Shown one piece after another: positions 21,001 through 28,543 of a DNA stretch of 64,000 nt. A program made the position numbers and the translations under genes. Numbering within the stretch: position 1 is the first letter of the stretch; each line of letters opens with the position of its first letter. The notes beneath the pieces were generated by a model that did not search any database, had not been told where the DNA came from, and saw only the letters and a program-made list of their open reading frames with translations. The stretch is from Paroedura picta (lineage: Eukaryota; Chordata; Lepidosauria; Squamata; Gekkonidae): the NCBI RefSeq assembly GCF_049243985.1, contig NC_135383.1, forward strand, positions 26,694,442 to 26,758,441, given 5' to 3'.

Positions 21001-22243
21001 CCAAACTGTGGTTCTCCAGATGTCCAGTGACCAGTTTGGAATTTGAGGAAAGTTTGGGTGACCCATTGTTGTGCTACATGGGACTTTATAAATGTTATAA
21101 TGTCATTGCATCCCCCCCCCCCCCACACACACACAGCTCCTTTCTCAAGAACACTTACAAATGTTTGGCTTTTTCTGCAGAGTCAGTCAGTCCTGCTAGA
21201 GCTGTTCTCACTGAGCACTTCTGTCAGAGCTCTCTTAAGTCCACCTACCTCACAGGGTGTCTGTTGTGGGGAGAGGAAGGCAAGGTGATTGTTAGCTGCT
21301 TTGAGACTCCTTTGGGCAGTGAAAAGTGGGGTATAAAGCCCAACTCTTCTTCTTCATCACAGCTAATCTTAACCAAATTCAAATGCAAAAAAAAAAAGTT
21401 TTTTTGAATTTGCTAATCTTAGCCTCACTGTGACTGTTGTAGGGGTTGTGCTGACTTGCTGTTGCCTCCCCGCAGGTCGGAGGAATGCCCCTCCACTGAA
21501 CCTGACCGGCCTCCCAGGCACAGAGAAGCTGAACGAGAAGGAGAAAGAGGTAAGCAAAGAACAAATCACAACAGTGAAACAGCTTTTGGCCCTTCAAGAA
21601 TAGAATGGGACCGATTCCCAAATGATCCTAAACACAGCTGAATTTAGGCGACCCTGGGTGGGGCTTTCCAGGAATGGCCGGCCTTCGTGTCATGATCCTA
21701 GCATTCCTTGGGGGGCCTTAGAAGCTCCGTGTCAGTCTTCAGAGGGGGGACTGGGAGGAATTTCCCTGTCATGAAGCCTCCCAGTTCACAAGCACCCAGG
21801 GTCTGCTTAGCCTCCTGAGTAGCATTCCTGGCTGGCTGGAGAGCCAAGGGCCAGTTGGTGTGACTATTAGGGAGCTGAAATGACAGCCAGCCAAGTTGGC
21901 TTCTCTCTGGTTACATTTGCCGGCTTTGTTAAGAAACAAGCTCTCCCTCTCCTGGTAGAGGCAGCAGGGATTTGGAGGGCCGGATTGTGTTCCTCTGGCC
22001 TCTTGCGGGAGAGGACCGTATGGCAAGCTGTGAATGACCTGTGGCTTTTTCTCCCAGCTCTGCCAGGTGGTCCGATTAGTCCCTGGAGCCTACCTGGAGT
22101 ATAAAGCGGCCTTAGTCAGCGAGTGCCACAAACAAGGCGGCCTGCGGCTGGCCCAGGCACGAGCCCTCATCAAGATTGACGTGAACAAAACCAGAAAGAT
22201 CTACGACTTCCTGATCCGAGAAGGCTACATCACCAAAGCCTAA
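2947..22243 (+). CDS. TADA2A: TADA2A, transcriptional adaptor 2-alpha (C-terminal 266 residues, nine exons)
   Basis: Joined exons are 2947-3019, 6129-6192, 11441-11484, 13102-13212, 16115-16186, 17897-18029, 18468-18511, 21476-21549 and 22058-22243. All introns are GT-AG and phases agree at every junction. The 801 nt give 266 codons plus TAA. The protein starts EFDNYAEWDLRDIDF and ends KIYDFLIREGYITKA, nearly identical to remembered vertebrate TADA2A. It covers the middle helical region and the C-terminal SWIRM domain (roughly the last 85 residues, DNA/nucleosome binding in this family). The ZZ zinc finger and SANT domain must lie on exons left of position 1. In known biology TADA2A is a nuclear adaptor of GCN5/PCAF histone acetyltransferases, chiefly in the ATAC complex. 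No frame break is seen, so this looks like the functional gene. TADA2B is excluded because these exons match the TADA2A paralogue throughout. Confidence 0.97.
3229..4080 (-). mobile_element. L2-clade LINE, degraded 3' part
   Basis: The minus strand encodes VLMLLLDLTAAFNAVVHN and ICGIPQGAIISLMLFNIYICPLSQLI, matching the L2 blocks LLDLSAAFDTVDH and GVPQGxVLSPxLFNIYM. The 3' end near 3229-3290 has the L2-type tail in which aaccrccctgarc is followed by ggyatagaaat-TAATAAA. Multiple frame breaks. Confidence 0.8.
4085..4600 (-). mobile_element. Unassigned non-LTR retrotransposon 3' end with Cys/His knuckle
   Basis: The minus strand encodes LPHGTMPLLAGEAHHIPYHA followed by RLCPCGSGCPDSVSHILLDC, a Cys-x-Cys...His...Cys array like the post-RT zinc knuckle of several LINE clades. 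It then runs to a 3' tail ending in TGTCAATAAAAGGTGACTGA with a TGAC repeat. The family is not recognised. It abuts the next L2 piece. Confidence 0.55.
4600..5730 (-). mobile_element. L2-clade LINE middle segment, interrupted by a GC-rich element
   Basis: 4600-4855 (minus) encodes CEAFVSFFAEKILLLRLDFPTE and LEAPWPSQGATLDCF, homologous to CEAFARHFADKISTLRQDLPPT in the long L2 at 41268-41711. Homology resumes near 5150-5730 with the segment corresponding to RRLMDPIGFLNALQDPMPPG and the endonuclease C-terminus. The interruption is the GC-rich element at 4856-5125, so the GC-rich element inserted after the L2. Confidence 0.75.
4856..5125 (+). mobile_element. GC-rich hairpin element, copy 1 (short)
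   Basis: It starts ACTAGTAATAAAGCCCACTG, continues into a hairpin (GCCCACTGT...ACAGCAGGC) and then GCTAG. It ends ...CCTTACCGCTTTATTTAGT. Internally there is a perfect 12-bp-arm palindrome, 5051-5062 with 5068-5079 (GAGGAAGGGTCC / GGACCCTTCCTC). CpG-rich and nested in an L2. Family unassigned; compare 28544, 14621, 50528 and 59628. Confidence 0.6.
6129..6192 (+). CDS. TADA2A: TADA2A exon encoding LKIAVVDIYHSRLKERQRRK
   Basis: The acceptor ...cttccacag follows a CT-rich tract and the donor is GTGAGT. The split alanine codon (G|CT) and the AA end match the neighbouring exons. The basic KERQRRKK run is typical of TADA2A. Confidence 0.96.
6240..6480. other. AT-rich intron sequence, possible LINE 3' tail
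   Basis: It begins with caaagtcagtttatttgcat and stays AT-rich. It resembles the tail of the unassigned LINE at 4085 but has no coding signature. Confidence 0.3.
6484..6772 (+). repeat. tRNA-derived SINE with RTE-like tail (family 2)
   Basis: The head has a tRNA-like A box (around TGGTGCAGAGTGG) and B box (GAGTTCAGTCCC). The body contains TCGATAAAATGAGTACCCAG and the tail GGGTCAGACATGACCCAGTG followed by gcttgcacag...tacctttacctttt. The same family lies in reverse at 62283-62575. Confidence 0.85.
6773..7225. other. Intron, no recognised feature
   Basis: Unique-looking intron sequence between a SINE and CR1 tails. No exon-like block or repeat recognised. Confidence 0.5.
7228..7475 (+). mobile_element. 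CR1 LINE 3' end fragment
   Basis: Encodes remnants of the CR1 C-terminus (VVQPWNGLSLAVFKQRLDRD, compare [13 protein letters not shown]...FKQRLDTH) and ends in the CR1 3' UTR signature ggggctagatggcc...cttcccactctaggattctg. Confidence 0.8.
7483..7655 (+). mobile_element. Second CR1 LINE 3' end fragment
   Basis: Repeats the same terminal segment (gttcagcagtggaatgggct ... gggctagatggcctgcatgg ... ctctaggattat). It lies directly downstream of the first, so either a tandem duplication or two CR1 tails. Confidence 0.78.
7656..8445. other. Intron, no recognised feature
   Basis: A CR1-adjacent stretch followed by ordinary intronic sequence. Short ORFs here show no family motif. Confidence 0.5.
8488..8692 (-). 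repeat. Sauria-type tRNA SINE
   Basis: Reverse copy. The complement starts ccagcttggtgtagtgatta, followed by the B-box-like GGCTTGATTCCCC and tgaggtgggtgaggctgaga in reverse. The 3' tail is replaced by short repeats gcgatttataa. Confidence 0.85.
8693..10018. other. Intron with (TG)n tract, otherwise unrecognised
   Basis: It holds a (TG)n microsatellite near 9309-9330 followed by a G run. No exon or known repeat was recognised in the remainder. Confidence 0.45.
10020..10740 (+). repeat. Sauria-type SINE with duplicated head and four tandem tails
   Basis: One full tRNA-like head (the A-box region gtagtggttaggag occurs twice, about 10026 and 10054; B box GGTTTGATTCCC) is followed by four 3' bodies beginning cagtaat at about 10176, 10316, 10460 and 10603 (period 140-144 bp). 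Each ends gcatataagaaccaactctt plus (CTT)n. The first three units are followed directly by the next without a new head. Confidence 0.88.
10741..11440. other. Intron, no recognised feature
   Basis: Ordinary sequence leading to the 44-nt exon at 11441. The final bases form its acceptor tract. Confidence 0.5.
11441..11484 (+). CDS. TADA2A: TADA2A 44-nt exon encoding IIRDHGLINLRKFQ
   Basis: The acceptor is ...ttaattacag and the donor GTGAGT. The exon begins with the last base of a lysine codon and ends one base into an isoleucine codon. Recognised only by conservation and phase, because it is too short to stand out as an ORF. Confidence 0.95.
11850..11878 (+). repeat. (GGGCT)n short tandem repeat
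   Basis: Four to five copies of tgggc in a row. A similar tract occurs at 38015-38052. Confidence 0.7.
11990..12648 (+). mobile_element. L2-clade LINE 3' end
   Basis: The plus strand encodes WLPVCFQIKFKVLILTFKAI then RGLGPTYLRDRLSPYAP and LAPTWWNELPQEL, matching the C-terminus of the 39.5-43.3 kb L2 (QIRLKVLVITFKAIHGQGPV, LAPTWWNELPEEI). It ends with the L2 tail gaaccgccatgagcc...gcagtatataaatcaaatta. Confidence 0.88.
12650..13101. other. Intron, no recognised feature
   Basis: Unique-looking sequence running to the acceptor of the 13102 exon. Confidence 0.5.
13102..13212 (+). CDS. TADA2A: TADA2A exon encoding LERRYPKEVQDLYETMRRFA...
   Basis: The acceptor is ...cctctcttgtag and the donor GTAAGC. 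There are 111 nt. The peptide RRYPKEVQDLYETMRRFAR followed by ILGPTEHDKLIESNA matches the family, with the conservative change I/L at residue three of ILGPTEHD and N for H near the end. Confidence 0.96.
13345..13890. repeat. Palindrome cluster in a TADA2A intron
   Basis: Near-palindromes of the form caacagctgatcctgaggat plus cagttgtttgg lie at 13453-13482, 13645-13676 and 13771-13800, with a weaker fourth near 13861-13890. Between them ctttaaatgcctcc and its complement recur, as does ctctgcagcctggg. The whole looks like overlapping or nested copies of one foldback repeat. Confidence 0.65.
14120..14316. repeat. Foldback repeat (about 44-bp imperfect arms)
   Basis: Arm 1 (about 14168-14213, gagtccagcagtgcttttaa...tttattcaagg) is an imperfect inverted copy of arm 2 (about 14256-14300, ccttgaataaatctttgttg...cctggactct). 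Outer ends are gccgtgttggtctgaagtag and gattttgttgttctagtg. Same family at 15890-16020 and 61056-61540, and a partial at 33030-33100. Confidence 0.7.
14621..15456 (+). mobile_element. GC-rich hairpin element, copy 2
   Basis: It starts ACTAGCAGAATAGCCCATTT with a complementary GTGGGC shortly after (terminal hairpin). It ends with gatgagtcccaactcctccc...cccactttatttatgtta. The interior is very GC-rich with C and G runs. The 3' segment cattggacgtatggaccatc with aggtaggc is shared with the copy at 50528-51432. Overlapping Pro/Ala/Gly-rich ORFs here are compositional. Confidence 0.55.
15457..15885. other. Intron, no recognised feature
   Basis: No repeat or exon recognised. Confidence 0.45.
15890..16020. 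repeat. Foldback repeat, second copy
   Basis: It begins gttgccatgttggtctcaag. The arm agtccaggggcaccttggag is complementary (imperfectly) to aataaaacttggttgggttt near 16003-16022, with the conserved agtgtgcat...aaagcttat core. Confidence 0.65.
16115..16186 (+). CDS. TADA2A: TADA2A exon encoding EFELRREIKRLQEYRTAGIT
   Basis: The acceptor is ...gggaaatcag and the donor GTAAGT. The 72 nt begin with TG completing a leucine codon and end with A of the serine codon. The heptad-like charged helix (EFELRREIKRLQEYR) is characteristic. Confidence 0.96.
16190..17185. other. Intron, no recognised feature
   Basis: Mostly unique sequence. Short ORFs have no homology I can name. Confidence 0.45.
17190..17452 (-). 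repeat. Sauria-type tRNA SINE
   Basis: Reverse copy: tail side tttcactacccaaaggagtc and caacagacaccctgtgaggt, head side ggggaatcaaacccggctgt and cttaacccctacccc (complement of the tRNA-like head). Confidence 0.88.
17897..18029 (+). CDS. TADA2A: TADA2A exon encoding ARTYDRLKKSREEE...QQWLSQQAE
   Basis: The acceptor is ...ttggccgcag and the donor GTACGT. It holds 43 full codons with partial codons at both ends. TMLSEVLQYIQDSSACQQWL is the diagnostic block. Codon usage is GC-rich relative to the AT-rich introns. Confidence 0.97.
18468..18511 (+). CDS. TADA2A: TADA2A 44-nt exon encoding DSGLNPTMPVTSNS
   Basis: The acceptor is ...ttatttgcag and the donor GTAAGG. It encodes the less conserved serine/proline linker between the helical region and SWIRM (family consensus approximately DSGLSPSIPMASNS). 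Identification rests on position, phase and residual similarity. Confidence 0.93.
18515..19630. other. Intron, no recognised feature
   Basis: Contains a C run near 19062. No exon fits the TADA2A frame between 18511 and 21476. Confidence 0.45.
19635..20155 (+). mobile_element. CR1-like LINE 3' end, old
   Basis: Encodes VPQWNRPPREVVGSPPLEVI (CR1 C-terminus VVxxWNRLPREVVxSxSLEV) and ends gacggtcatttccaactatg followed by attctatga, the CR1 3' signature. More diverged than the 27.4 kb copy. Confidence 0.8.
20582..20850 (+). repeat. Sauria-type tRNA SINE, nearly complete
   Basis: Head gagccagcttggtgttgtgg; A box around gtggttaagagcgc; B box GGTTCAATTCC; the conserved ccagctaggtgaccttgggc; tail cttctggaagagaaaagcag then atataaaaacctactcc. 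Confidence 0.9.
21180..21356 (+). repeat. Sauria-type SINE, 3' part
   Basis: tctcactgagcacttctgtc, cctcacagggtgtctgttgt and ctttgggcagtgaaaagtgg plus gtataaagcccaactcttct. The tRNA-like head is missing. Confidence 0.85.
21476..21549 (+). CDS. TADA2A: TADA2A exon encoding RRNAPPLNLTGLPGTEKLNE
   Basis: The acceptor is ...cctccccgcag and the donor GTAAGC. The 74 nt end on a complete codon (phase 0). The motif PPLNLTGLPG-TEKLNEKEKE immediately precedes the SWIRM domain. Confidence 0.96.
22058..22243 (+). CDS. TADA2A: TADA2A last coding exon, SWIRM domain core and stop
   Basis: The acceptor is ...ctttttctcccag. There are 61 codons and a TAA stop at 22241-22243. The SWIRM core reads LVPGAYLEYKAAL, then GGLRLAQARALIKIDVNKTR, then KIYDFLIREGYITKA. 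No internal stop or shift is present. Confidence 0.97.
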   Translation, partial: LCQVVRLVPGAYLEYKAALVSECHKQGGLRLAQARALIKIDVNKTRKIYDFLIREGYITKA

Positions 22244-22640
22244 CAGTGTCGCTTATCTCCTTGGGATCTTCTCTGTGTTATCAGAGATGCTGTGTTTTTT
22301 GGGTTTTTTTAATGCTTCTCTTGGAACAGCGAAGAGCTCTCTGTGAAAAACTGGCTTCTCAAGACTTTTTCTCTCTTCACTCTTCCCTATAAAAGTGTGT
22401 TATACATTTTGCCACTGCGAGTTGTCAGAAGGAGTTATGGGGATGCAGAAACTGTCATTAAATGTGGTGGGCATGAGTTTCTTGCAGTGCTTGTAACCAT
22501 CCTGGAGGGAATGGTGGAGGGTTTTTGCTCAGCAGAAGTCCGGAAGGGCAGTCCTTGAGTGCATTCTGTACCTGCCCTTTGTGTGTGGGAAGCAGCAGGG
22601 CAGCTTTTCTCCTTCCAGCTCTCAGGCTGCTGAATTAAAA
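22244..22640 (+). other. Probable TADA2A 3' untranslated region
   Basis: Unique-looking sequence follows the stop codon. Candidate poly(A) hexamers ATTAAA occur at 22457-22462 and 22634-22639. Neither is decisive, and the true 3' end cannot be fixed from sequence alone. A more distant AATAAA at 25114-25119 could serve a longer form. Confidence 0.45.
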
Positions 22641-22759
22641 GCTGGTCTGATTCGAGAGGCTTACTGGGGGCTCGAGGAGGAGCTGAAAACAACACAATGT
22701 GCTCAAATTCTGTCCATTCTAAAATTACACTATTTAAAAGGGAGGAAGGAGAATACCTG

Positions 22760-23500
22760 TTTTGGAACGTAACGAGGACTGTTCATCATCTGGTTTCAAA
22801 GTATCTAAACCCTGCACTGAAAAATAGCTGACTTCCATGTGCCAAGATTTTGCACATCTAGAATATTAATGCAAATTTGCTTGTTATGGCTTCATTTGCA
22901 GGTAATATTTAGCATGTCAAATATTAAGTTCAGAATGTGGGATATTTAATGCAGGAAGAAAAAGAAGATCTGTAAGCCACAGAGGTCAGGAGATGGAAGG
23001 CAGCAACCAGTGAATAACCCAGTATGCCATGGAAGTTCCACCATGTCAGTGGCCAAGCATCTTCCACGTGCAGCTTTTAAAGTCTGTTTCCATGTCTTCT
23101 GACCAAGTGGCTCCGAGTGCCAGAGCTTGGAGGCAGGGAGCAGAGTGGCCGTTGCTTTACTATTTGGGCAGCTGTGTAGCCAGTAGGGAAACAGAAATCC
23201 AGGCCTTCGCTTGCACTAGTAGAAGGACAGCCGGGTTTGTGTTCTTAGCCAGGAGACCAAGAAACTGGCTTTTAAAAAGTCAACATTCAGGAGTGCAGGT
23301 CATGCAGGTCCAGTCCAGCTTTGTAAAGCAACACAACCGCTCCACTTGGCGGCAGGCCTGGCCCCTTCGTTGGTTCCTCGCCAACCCAGTGAATGAAACC
23401 TGTGTCATGAAATGCCATCCTGCTCTTTCCCTTAGGGTCCGTGTAGGCACTGAAAATGATATTAAAAAACTGACACAAGAACAGTATCATGCCTCTCCAA
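22760..23500. other. Downstream flank of TADA2A, no recognised feature
   Basis: AT-rich then mixed sequence. The plus-strand ORF at 23029-23532 runs into a SINE and shows no family motif. Confidence 0.45.
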
Positions 23501-23504
23501 GAGC

Positions 23505-23742
23505 CGGCTTGGTTAAGAGTGGTGGGCTCTAATCTGATAAGCAGGTTTGATGCCCCCTCCTCCACATGCAGCCAGCTGGGTGACCTTAGGCCAGTCACAG
23601 TCCTGGTAGAGCTGTTCTCACAGAGCAGTTCTGTCAGAGCTCTTAGCCCCACCTACCTCTGAGGACGGCTGTTGTGGGGAGAGGATGGGAAGGTGATTGG
23701 AAGCCGCTTTGAGACTCCTTTGGGTAGAGAAACCAACTCTTC
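23505..23742 (+). repeat. Sauria-type tRNA SINE
   Basis: agccggcttggttaagagtg, cagccagctgggtgacctta, ggctgttgtggggagaggat, ctttgggtagagaaaccaac. Head truncated. Confidence 0.87.
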
Positions 23743-24107
23743 TTCATTGCCATCGTGGGCCTGACTATCAAGGCATCTAACTTTAGATAAACCTGCTAAC
23801 AGTACAGTTAATTGGGAAAGGACCAGATGTGCCAAGAGAAGAATGGAATGTCCTCCTTGGAGAATCCACAGGCAAAGTCTGGCTGTATGACTTGGTTGAG
23901 GCTTGGATGCCACTTAGCAACCAGACTTCCAGCTTTCCAGATATGGTTCTTGTGCCATTGATAACCAAGCTTGCTTTCTCCTGTCATGCAGCTCTGGAAG
24001 AATCTGATGGCCACCACAGGAAAGGAAGTGGCACCTCAGCTAACAGTGGGGAATAGAGTAACATACAGATTGCCGGGGCAGAAGGATAAAACCAGGGTTA
24101 GAATCAG

Positions 24108-24195
24108 AGTTGGAAAGGACCATACAGGCCATCTAGTCCAACCCCTGCTCAACGCAGGATCAGCCCAAAGCAGCCTAAAGCATCCTAAAGTTTAT
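24108..24195 (-). mobile_element. CR1 3' terminal fragment
   Basis: agagttggaaaggaccatac then aggccatctagtccaacccc is the complement of the CR1 3' UTR end. Confidence 0.8.
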
Positions 24196-24399
24196 GTTTT
24201 ATCCACAGTTTTTTGAGCCCTGACAGGTGAAAGCTATGGGTATTTCAAAACTTTGTTTCATTTGTTTCAAACCAAACAAATGAAACCCTTTATTTGAACC
24301 AAATGCAACCACCGCTTGGGGGTCTCACCTGACCTGTGATCCACATCCTTCTCCCCATGGACTCCAGAAGACGATTCCCCCTCTCCCAGACATTGCATT

Positions 24400-24477
24400 T
24401 CTTAAAGATGGCATGCTGCACTGCATTGCCCTCATCTCACTTTTCTGAACATTGCATGCGTGATGTCATGAAGGAAT
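24400..24477 (+). repeat. Local 78-bp duplication, unit 1
   Basis: tcttaaagatggcatgctgc ... catgaaggaat. A diverged second unit lies 526 bp downstream at 24926-25003 in the same orientation. Confidence 0.7.
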
Positions 24478-24925
24478 GCAAATGCAACATTCGGGAGTCG
24501 GCAACAGCCTGTTAAATAGCCAAGAAAAAGCCACATCAGCAGATGATCTGCTCCCTGCTCAGTATCCAGCCCGGCCACACAATGCGTTCTGAGCAGCGTC
24601 CCTTCCAGGCCACCATGGTGTGATCAGGCAAGGAGGCACCGGCCGCTTCTCTACCTGCTTGTCTTCATCAGATTTCCACATACCTCTGACAAACAAAAGA
24701 AAAGTTACCTCCAAATCTTCACCTCACCCCTATAAGCAAGACATCCCAGAGGGAGAGGGCAGGCGTGGGGGTCCAGAATCCCAAGGCATTTTGATTTACA
24801 GATTGCAGGGGCTTTCATCTCAAGCCTTTTAGGAAGGCAGCATTTGGCAGCAAGTGCTGAAATGAGACTTCTGCTTCGGGGGGGGGGGGACAGGCACAGG
24901 GCTGGCAAGGCTCCAAGAGGGGGGT

Positions 24926-25003
24926 TCTTAAAGATGGCATGCTGCACTTGCTTGCCCTGGTCTCGCTTTTCCAAACATTGCACATGTGATGCCATGAAGG
25001 AAT
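24926..25003 (+). repeat. Local 78-bp duplication, unit 2
   Basis: Same landmarks as unit 1 (tcttaaagatggcatgctgc, cttttc/gaacattgca, atgaaggaat) with about ten substitutions. Confidence 0.7.
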
Positions 25004-25113
25004 TAGCCTCTTCCTTGATGGGACAGGTCCACATCGTCCCTATTTAATTATCCAGAGCTTCAGTCAGAAAATGGCAAACTGCCTGGTGTGTGCTTTTCTG
25101 TCTGGTCCTTATA

Positions 25114-25119
25114 AATAAA
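25114..25119 (+). terminator. Possible distal poly(A) signal AATAAA
   Basis: ccttataaataaaacctt is followed by a T/G-rich stretch (cttgtttttacatgtctgag). It could be a distal end for TADA2A, but there is no direct support. Confidence 0.25.
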
Positions 25120-25124
25120 ACCTT

Positions 25125-26000
25125 GCAATGCAAGGCACTTGTTTTTACATGTCTGAGCAGTGGCCCAGTTGGTGCCATGCTGTTAGCAAAGGAAAACAAG
25201 TTTTAAAAACAGTAATGACAGTTGAGAAAAGGAGCTAGCTTTGCTGCCCCCCCCCCCACCCAGCCAACTCATTTCTAGTTGATGCTTGTTGTCAAAGCCA
25301 GATAAATGTCAAGAAAGGGCAAACCCAGCAGCCAGATATAATTAGGAAAAGCAAGCAAACAGCGCTGCCAACATGTCTCCAAAAGAGACAGACCCATAAA
25401 CGTTTTACAAGGCTGCATACGCTTAATGTTGTCGTTTGTGGTACATCTGGGGCTTGAAAGGAGCAACATGGACACACTCCTCTTTTGTGCATGCAGACTT
25501 CCTGAGCTTCGTCAGCTGGTTCACCGTAGGCCAGGAGCTAGCCACGAGAAACCAGACATTTTAAAACAAAACGTAGGTAAATAAACAGATCCCATACTGT
25601 CCCTAAAATTGATACCAATGCTCATGTGTTTAAAATAATTTACACCACCTTTCCCACATCCCAAGGAAATAACTAATGAATAAATGCTTTGCTAATTTAA
25701 TACCTATAATAATATGTTCCCAGCACCACCCCCTGACCCCCAATGCAGCCAGGAAAATGTGTCCTCAGCTGAACAATCAGAAGAAATCTCAAACGCTGAG
25801 TTGGAACAAAGATGTCTTACATAGCTTATGGCAAAAGTCTGAGTCCAGTGTAGGCTTCGGCTCAGTTTGGGGGCCTCAGTGTGAGGCGGGTAGTGCCGCA
25901 GCATAGAGAGGAGGGGCAGTGCTGGTGGCATCACGGATTTCTGCCTCCTCTCCATGCCGCGGCACTGGCCTCGCGCCAAAGGACAGTGTCTGGGTGGCAG
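25125..26000. other. Intergenic, no recognised feature
   Basis: Contains a C run near 25247. No gene or repeat recognised before the CR1 at 26003. Confidence 0.45.
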
Positions 26001-26002
26001 GT

Positions 26003-27578
26003 TAACATGGATAGAGAGGTTGTCGAGAGGCATTTAGCTGCACTGGATGAGTTGAAATCCCCTGGTCCGGATGAAATGCACCCGAGAGTGCTCAAAGAAC
26101 TTTCCAGAGAACTTGCACAGCCCTTGTCCATCATCTTCGGAACCTCTTTAAGGACTGGAGATGTCCCGGAGGACTGGAAAAGAGCAAATGTTATTCCGAT
26201 CTTCAAAAAAGGGAGGAAGGATGACCCTGGAAACTACAGACCAGTGAGTCTGACCTCTGTTGGGGGGAAGATAATGGAGCAGATATTAAAGGGAGCGATC
26301 TGCAAACATCTGGAGGACAATTTGGTGATCCAAGGAAGTCAGCATGGATTTGTCTCCAACAGGTCCTGACAGACCAATCTGGTTTCCTTTTTTGACCAAG
26401 TAACAAGTTTGCTGGATCGTGGAAATTTGGTTGATGTCATTTACTTGGATTTTAGTAAAGCTTTTGATAAGGTTCCCCATGATGTTCTGATGAATAAATT
26501 GAAGGACTGCAATCTGGATTTTCAGATAGTTAGGTGGATAGGGAATTGGTTAGAGAACCGCACTCAAAGAGTTGTCAATGGTGTTTCATCAGACTGGAGG
26601 GAGGTGAGTAGCGGGGTACCTCAGGGCTTGGTGCTCAGTCTGGTACTTTTTAACATATTTATTAATGATCTAGATGAGGGGGTGGAGGGACTACTCATCA
26701 AGTTTGCAGATGACACCAAATTGGGAGGACTGGCAAATACTCCGGAAGATAGAGACAGAGTTCAACAAGATCTGAACACAATGGAAAAATGGGCAAATGA
26801 GAACAAGATGCAATTTAATAAAGATAAGTGTAAAGTTCTGCATCTGGGTCATAAAAATGAAAAGCATGCCTACTGGATGGCGGACACGCTTCTAGATAAC
26901 ACTGTGTGAGAACGAGACCTTGGGGTACTTGTGGATTTTAAGCTAAACATGAGCAGGCAGTGTGATGCAGCGGTAAAAAAGGCAAATGCCATTTTGGGCT
27001 ATATCAACAGGGGCATCACATCAAAATCACAAGATGTCATAGTCCCATTGTATACGGCACTGGTCAGACCACAACTGGAGTACTGTGTGCAGTTCTGGAG
27101 GCCTCACTTCAAGAAGGATGTCGATAAAATTGAAAGGGTTCAGAGGAGAGCAACGAGGATGATCTGGGGCCAAGGGACCAAGCCCTATGAAGATAGGTTG
27201 AGGGACTTGGGAATGTTCAGCCTGGAGAAAAGGAGGTTGAGAGGGGACATGATAGCCCTCTTTAAGTATTTGAAAGGTTGTCACTTGGAGGAGGGCAGGA
27301 TGCTGTTTCCGTTGGCTGCAGAGGAGAGGACACGCAGTAATGGGTTTAAACTACAAGTACAACGATATAGGCTAGATATCAGGAAAAAAAATTCACAGTT
27401 CAGCAGTGAAATAGGCTGCCTAAGGAGGTGGTGAGCTCCCCCTCACTGGCTGTCTTCAAGCAAAGGTTGGATACACACTTTTCTTGGATGCTTTAGGATG
27501 CTTAGGGCTGATCCTGCGTTGAGCAGGGGGTTAGACTAGATGGTCTGTATGGCCCCTTCCAACTCTATGATTCTGTGA
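26003..27578 (+). mobile_element. CR1-clade LINE, RT to 3' end, 5'-truncated
   Basis: Encoded in order: KSPGPDEMHPRVLKEL and WKRANVIPIFKKG (RT start), [53 protein letters not shown] (catalytic FADD), then the thumb and C-terminal block [20 protein letters not shown]. The 3' end is ggactagatggtctgtatggcc... with attctgtga. The endonuclease half is absent. In-frame stops or shifts occur near 26368, 26570 and 26908 and near the C-terminus, so it is dead but young-looking. Confidence 0.93.
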
Positions 27579-27589
27579 CAGCCATGTGC

Positions 27590-28540
27590 TCTAGCTGCTC
27601 AAGGACTGAGGTTGATGATTTGTTCTAAAATTTTGCCAGCTATAACATCAAGCTGACAGGTTGGCAGTTATCTGGATATTCCTTTTCCCCCTTCTTGAAG
27701 GTGGGGATAAAACTTGCCCATCTCCAATCTTCTAGCACTTCACCTGTTCCCCAAAAATGGTTTAAAATAATGGACAGAGGCTCAGAGATAACATTTGCAA
27801 GTTCTTTTACTAGCCTTGGATGCAATTCAGCTGCCCAGAAGATTTGTCTTACTCACTTTTGAAAGCTGTTTATGGAGCCATCCTGGTTTCTTTAGGTTCC
27901 TCCCAGTTTTTCTTCTCTGTGATTGTGCCTTCAGTATTTCACTTTTGAGATACTCCCAACCTTCTTGGACTTTCATCTCTTTTAGTTTTTCTGACCATAG
28001 GATTCTACCAACATCACGTTTGTTAAAATTTGCTCTCCTGAAGTCCAACCTGTATGTGTGACTATGTACAGCTTTTCTCTTCCCCAGGATCATAACGTCC
28101 AAAATCACATGGTCCCTACTACCAAGCGCACCCACAACTTTAACCTCATCAATCACTTCTTCCCTATTGGTGAGAATCAAGTCTAAAACTGCAGACTCCC
28201 TGGTTGCCTCTTCCACTTTCTGGGAAATGACATTGTTAGCAAGACAAGAATTTATTGGAGTTTTCATTTTTAGCAGAGCTGGTCTTACAACAAATATTTG
28301 GGTAACAGAAATCTCCCGTGACCACTAGGTCCTGTCTCTCTGAGAACTTTGTAGTCTGGTCTAGGAGCATCTCATCCAAGTCCTCTGCCTGGCCTGGCAG
28401 TCTGTAGCAGACTCCTGCCATATTATCTCTTACTTTTATTTTTACCCAAAGACTGTCAGCTGAGCTCTCATGCTCAGACACAAGTATTTCCTCACCAGGG
28501 GGTCCAATTCTAAGGGCTCCTCATCCTACCTCCATTATAT
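27590..28540 (-). mobile_element. Older CR1 LINE, endonuclease to early RT, opposite strand
   Basis: Minus strand: LVVTGDFCYPNICCKT (CR1 endonuclease consensus GDFNHPDICW) near 28300, then LDLILTNREEVIDEVKVVGALGSRDH (28.1 kb), RLDFRRANFNKRDVG, and the RT-start block EDWRWASFIPTFKKG near 27700. It is a different and more diverged CR1 than the adjacent 26.0 kb copy. It ends at the GC-rich element at 28544. Confidence 0.85.
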
Positions 28541-28543
28541 CCA

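Noticed and set aside
23029-23532. 167-aa plus-strand ORF downstream of TADA2A
   Set aside because: It runs into a SINE, has no conserved motif, and its composition matches noncoding flank.
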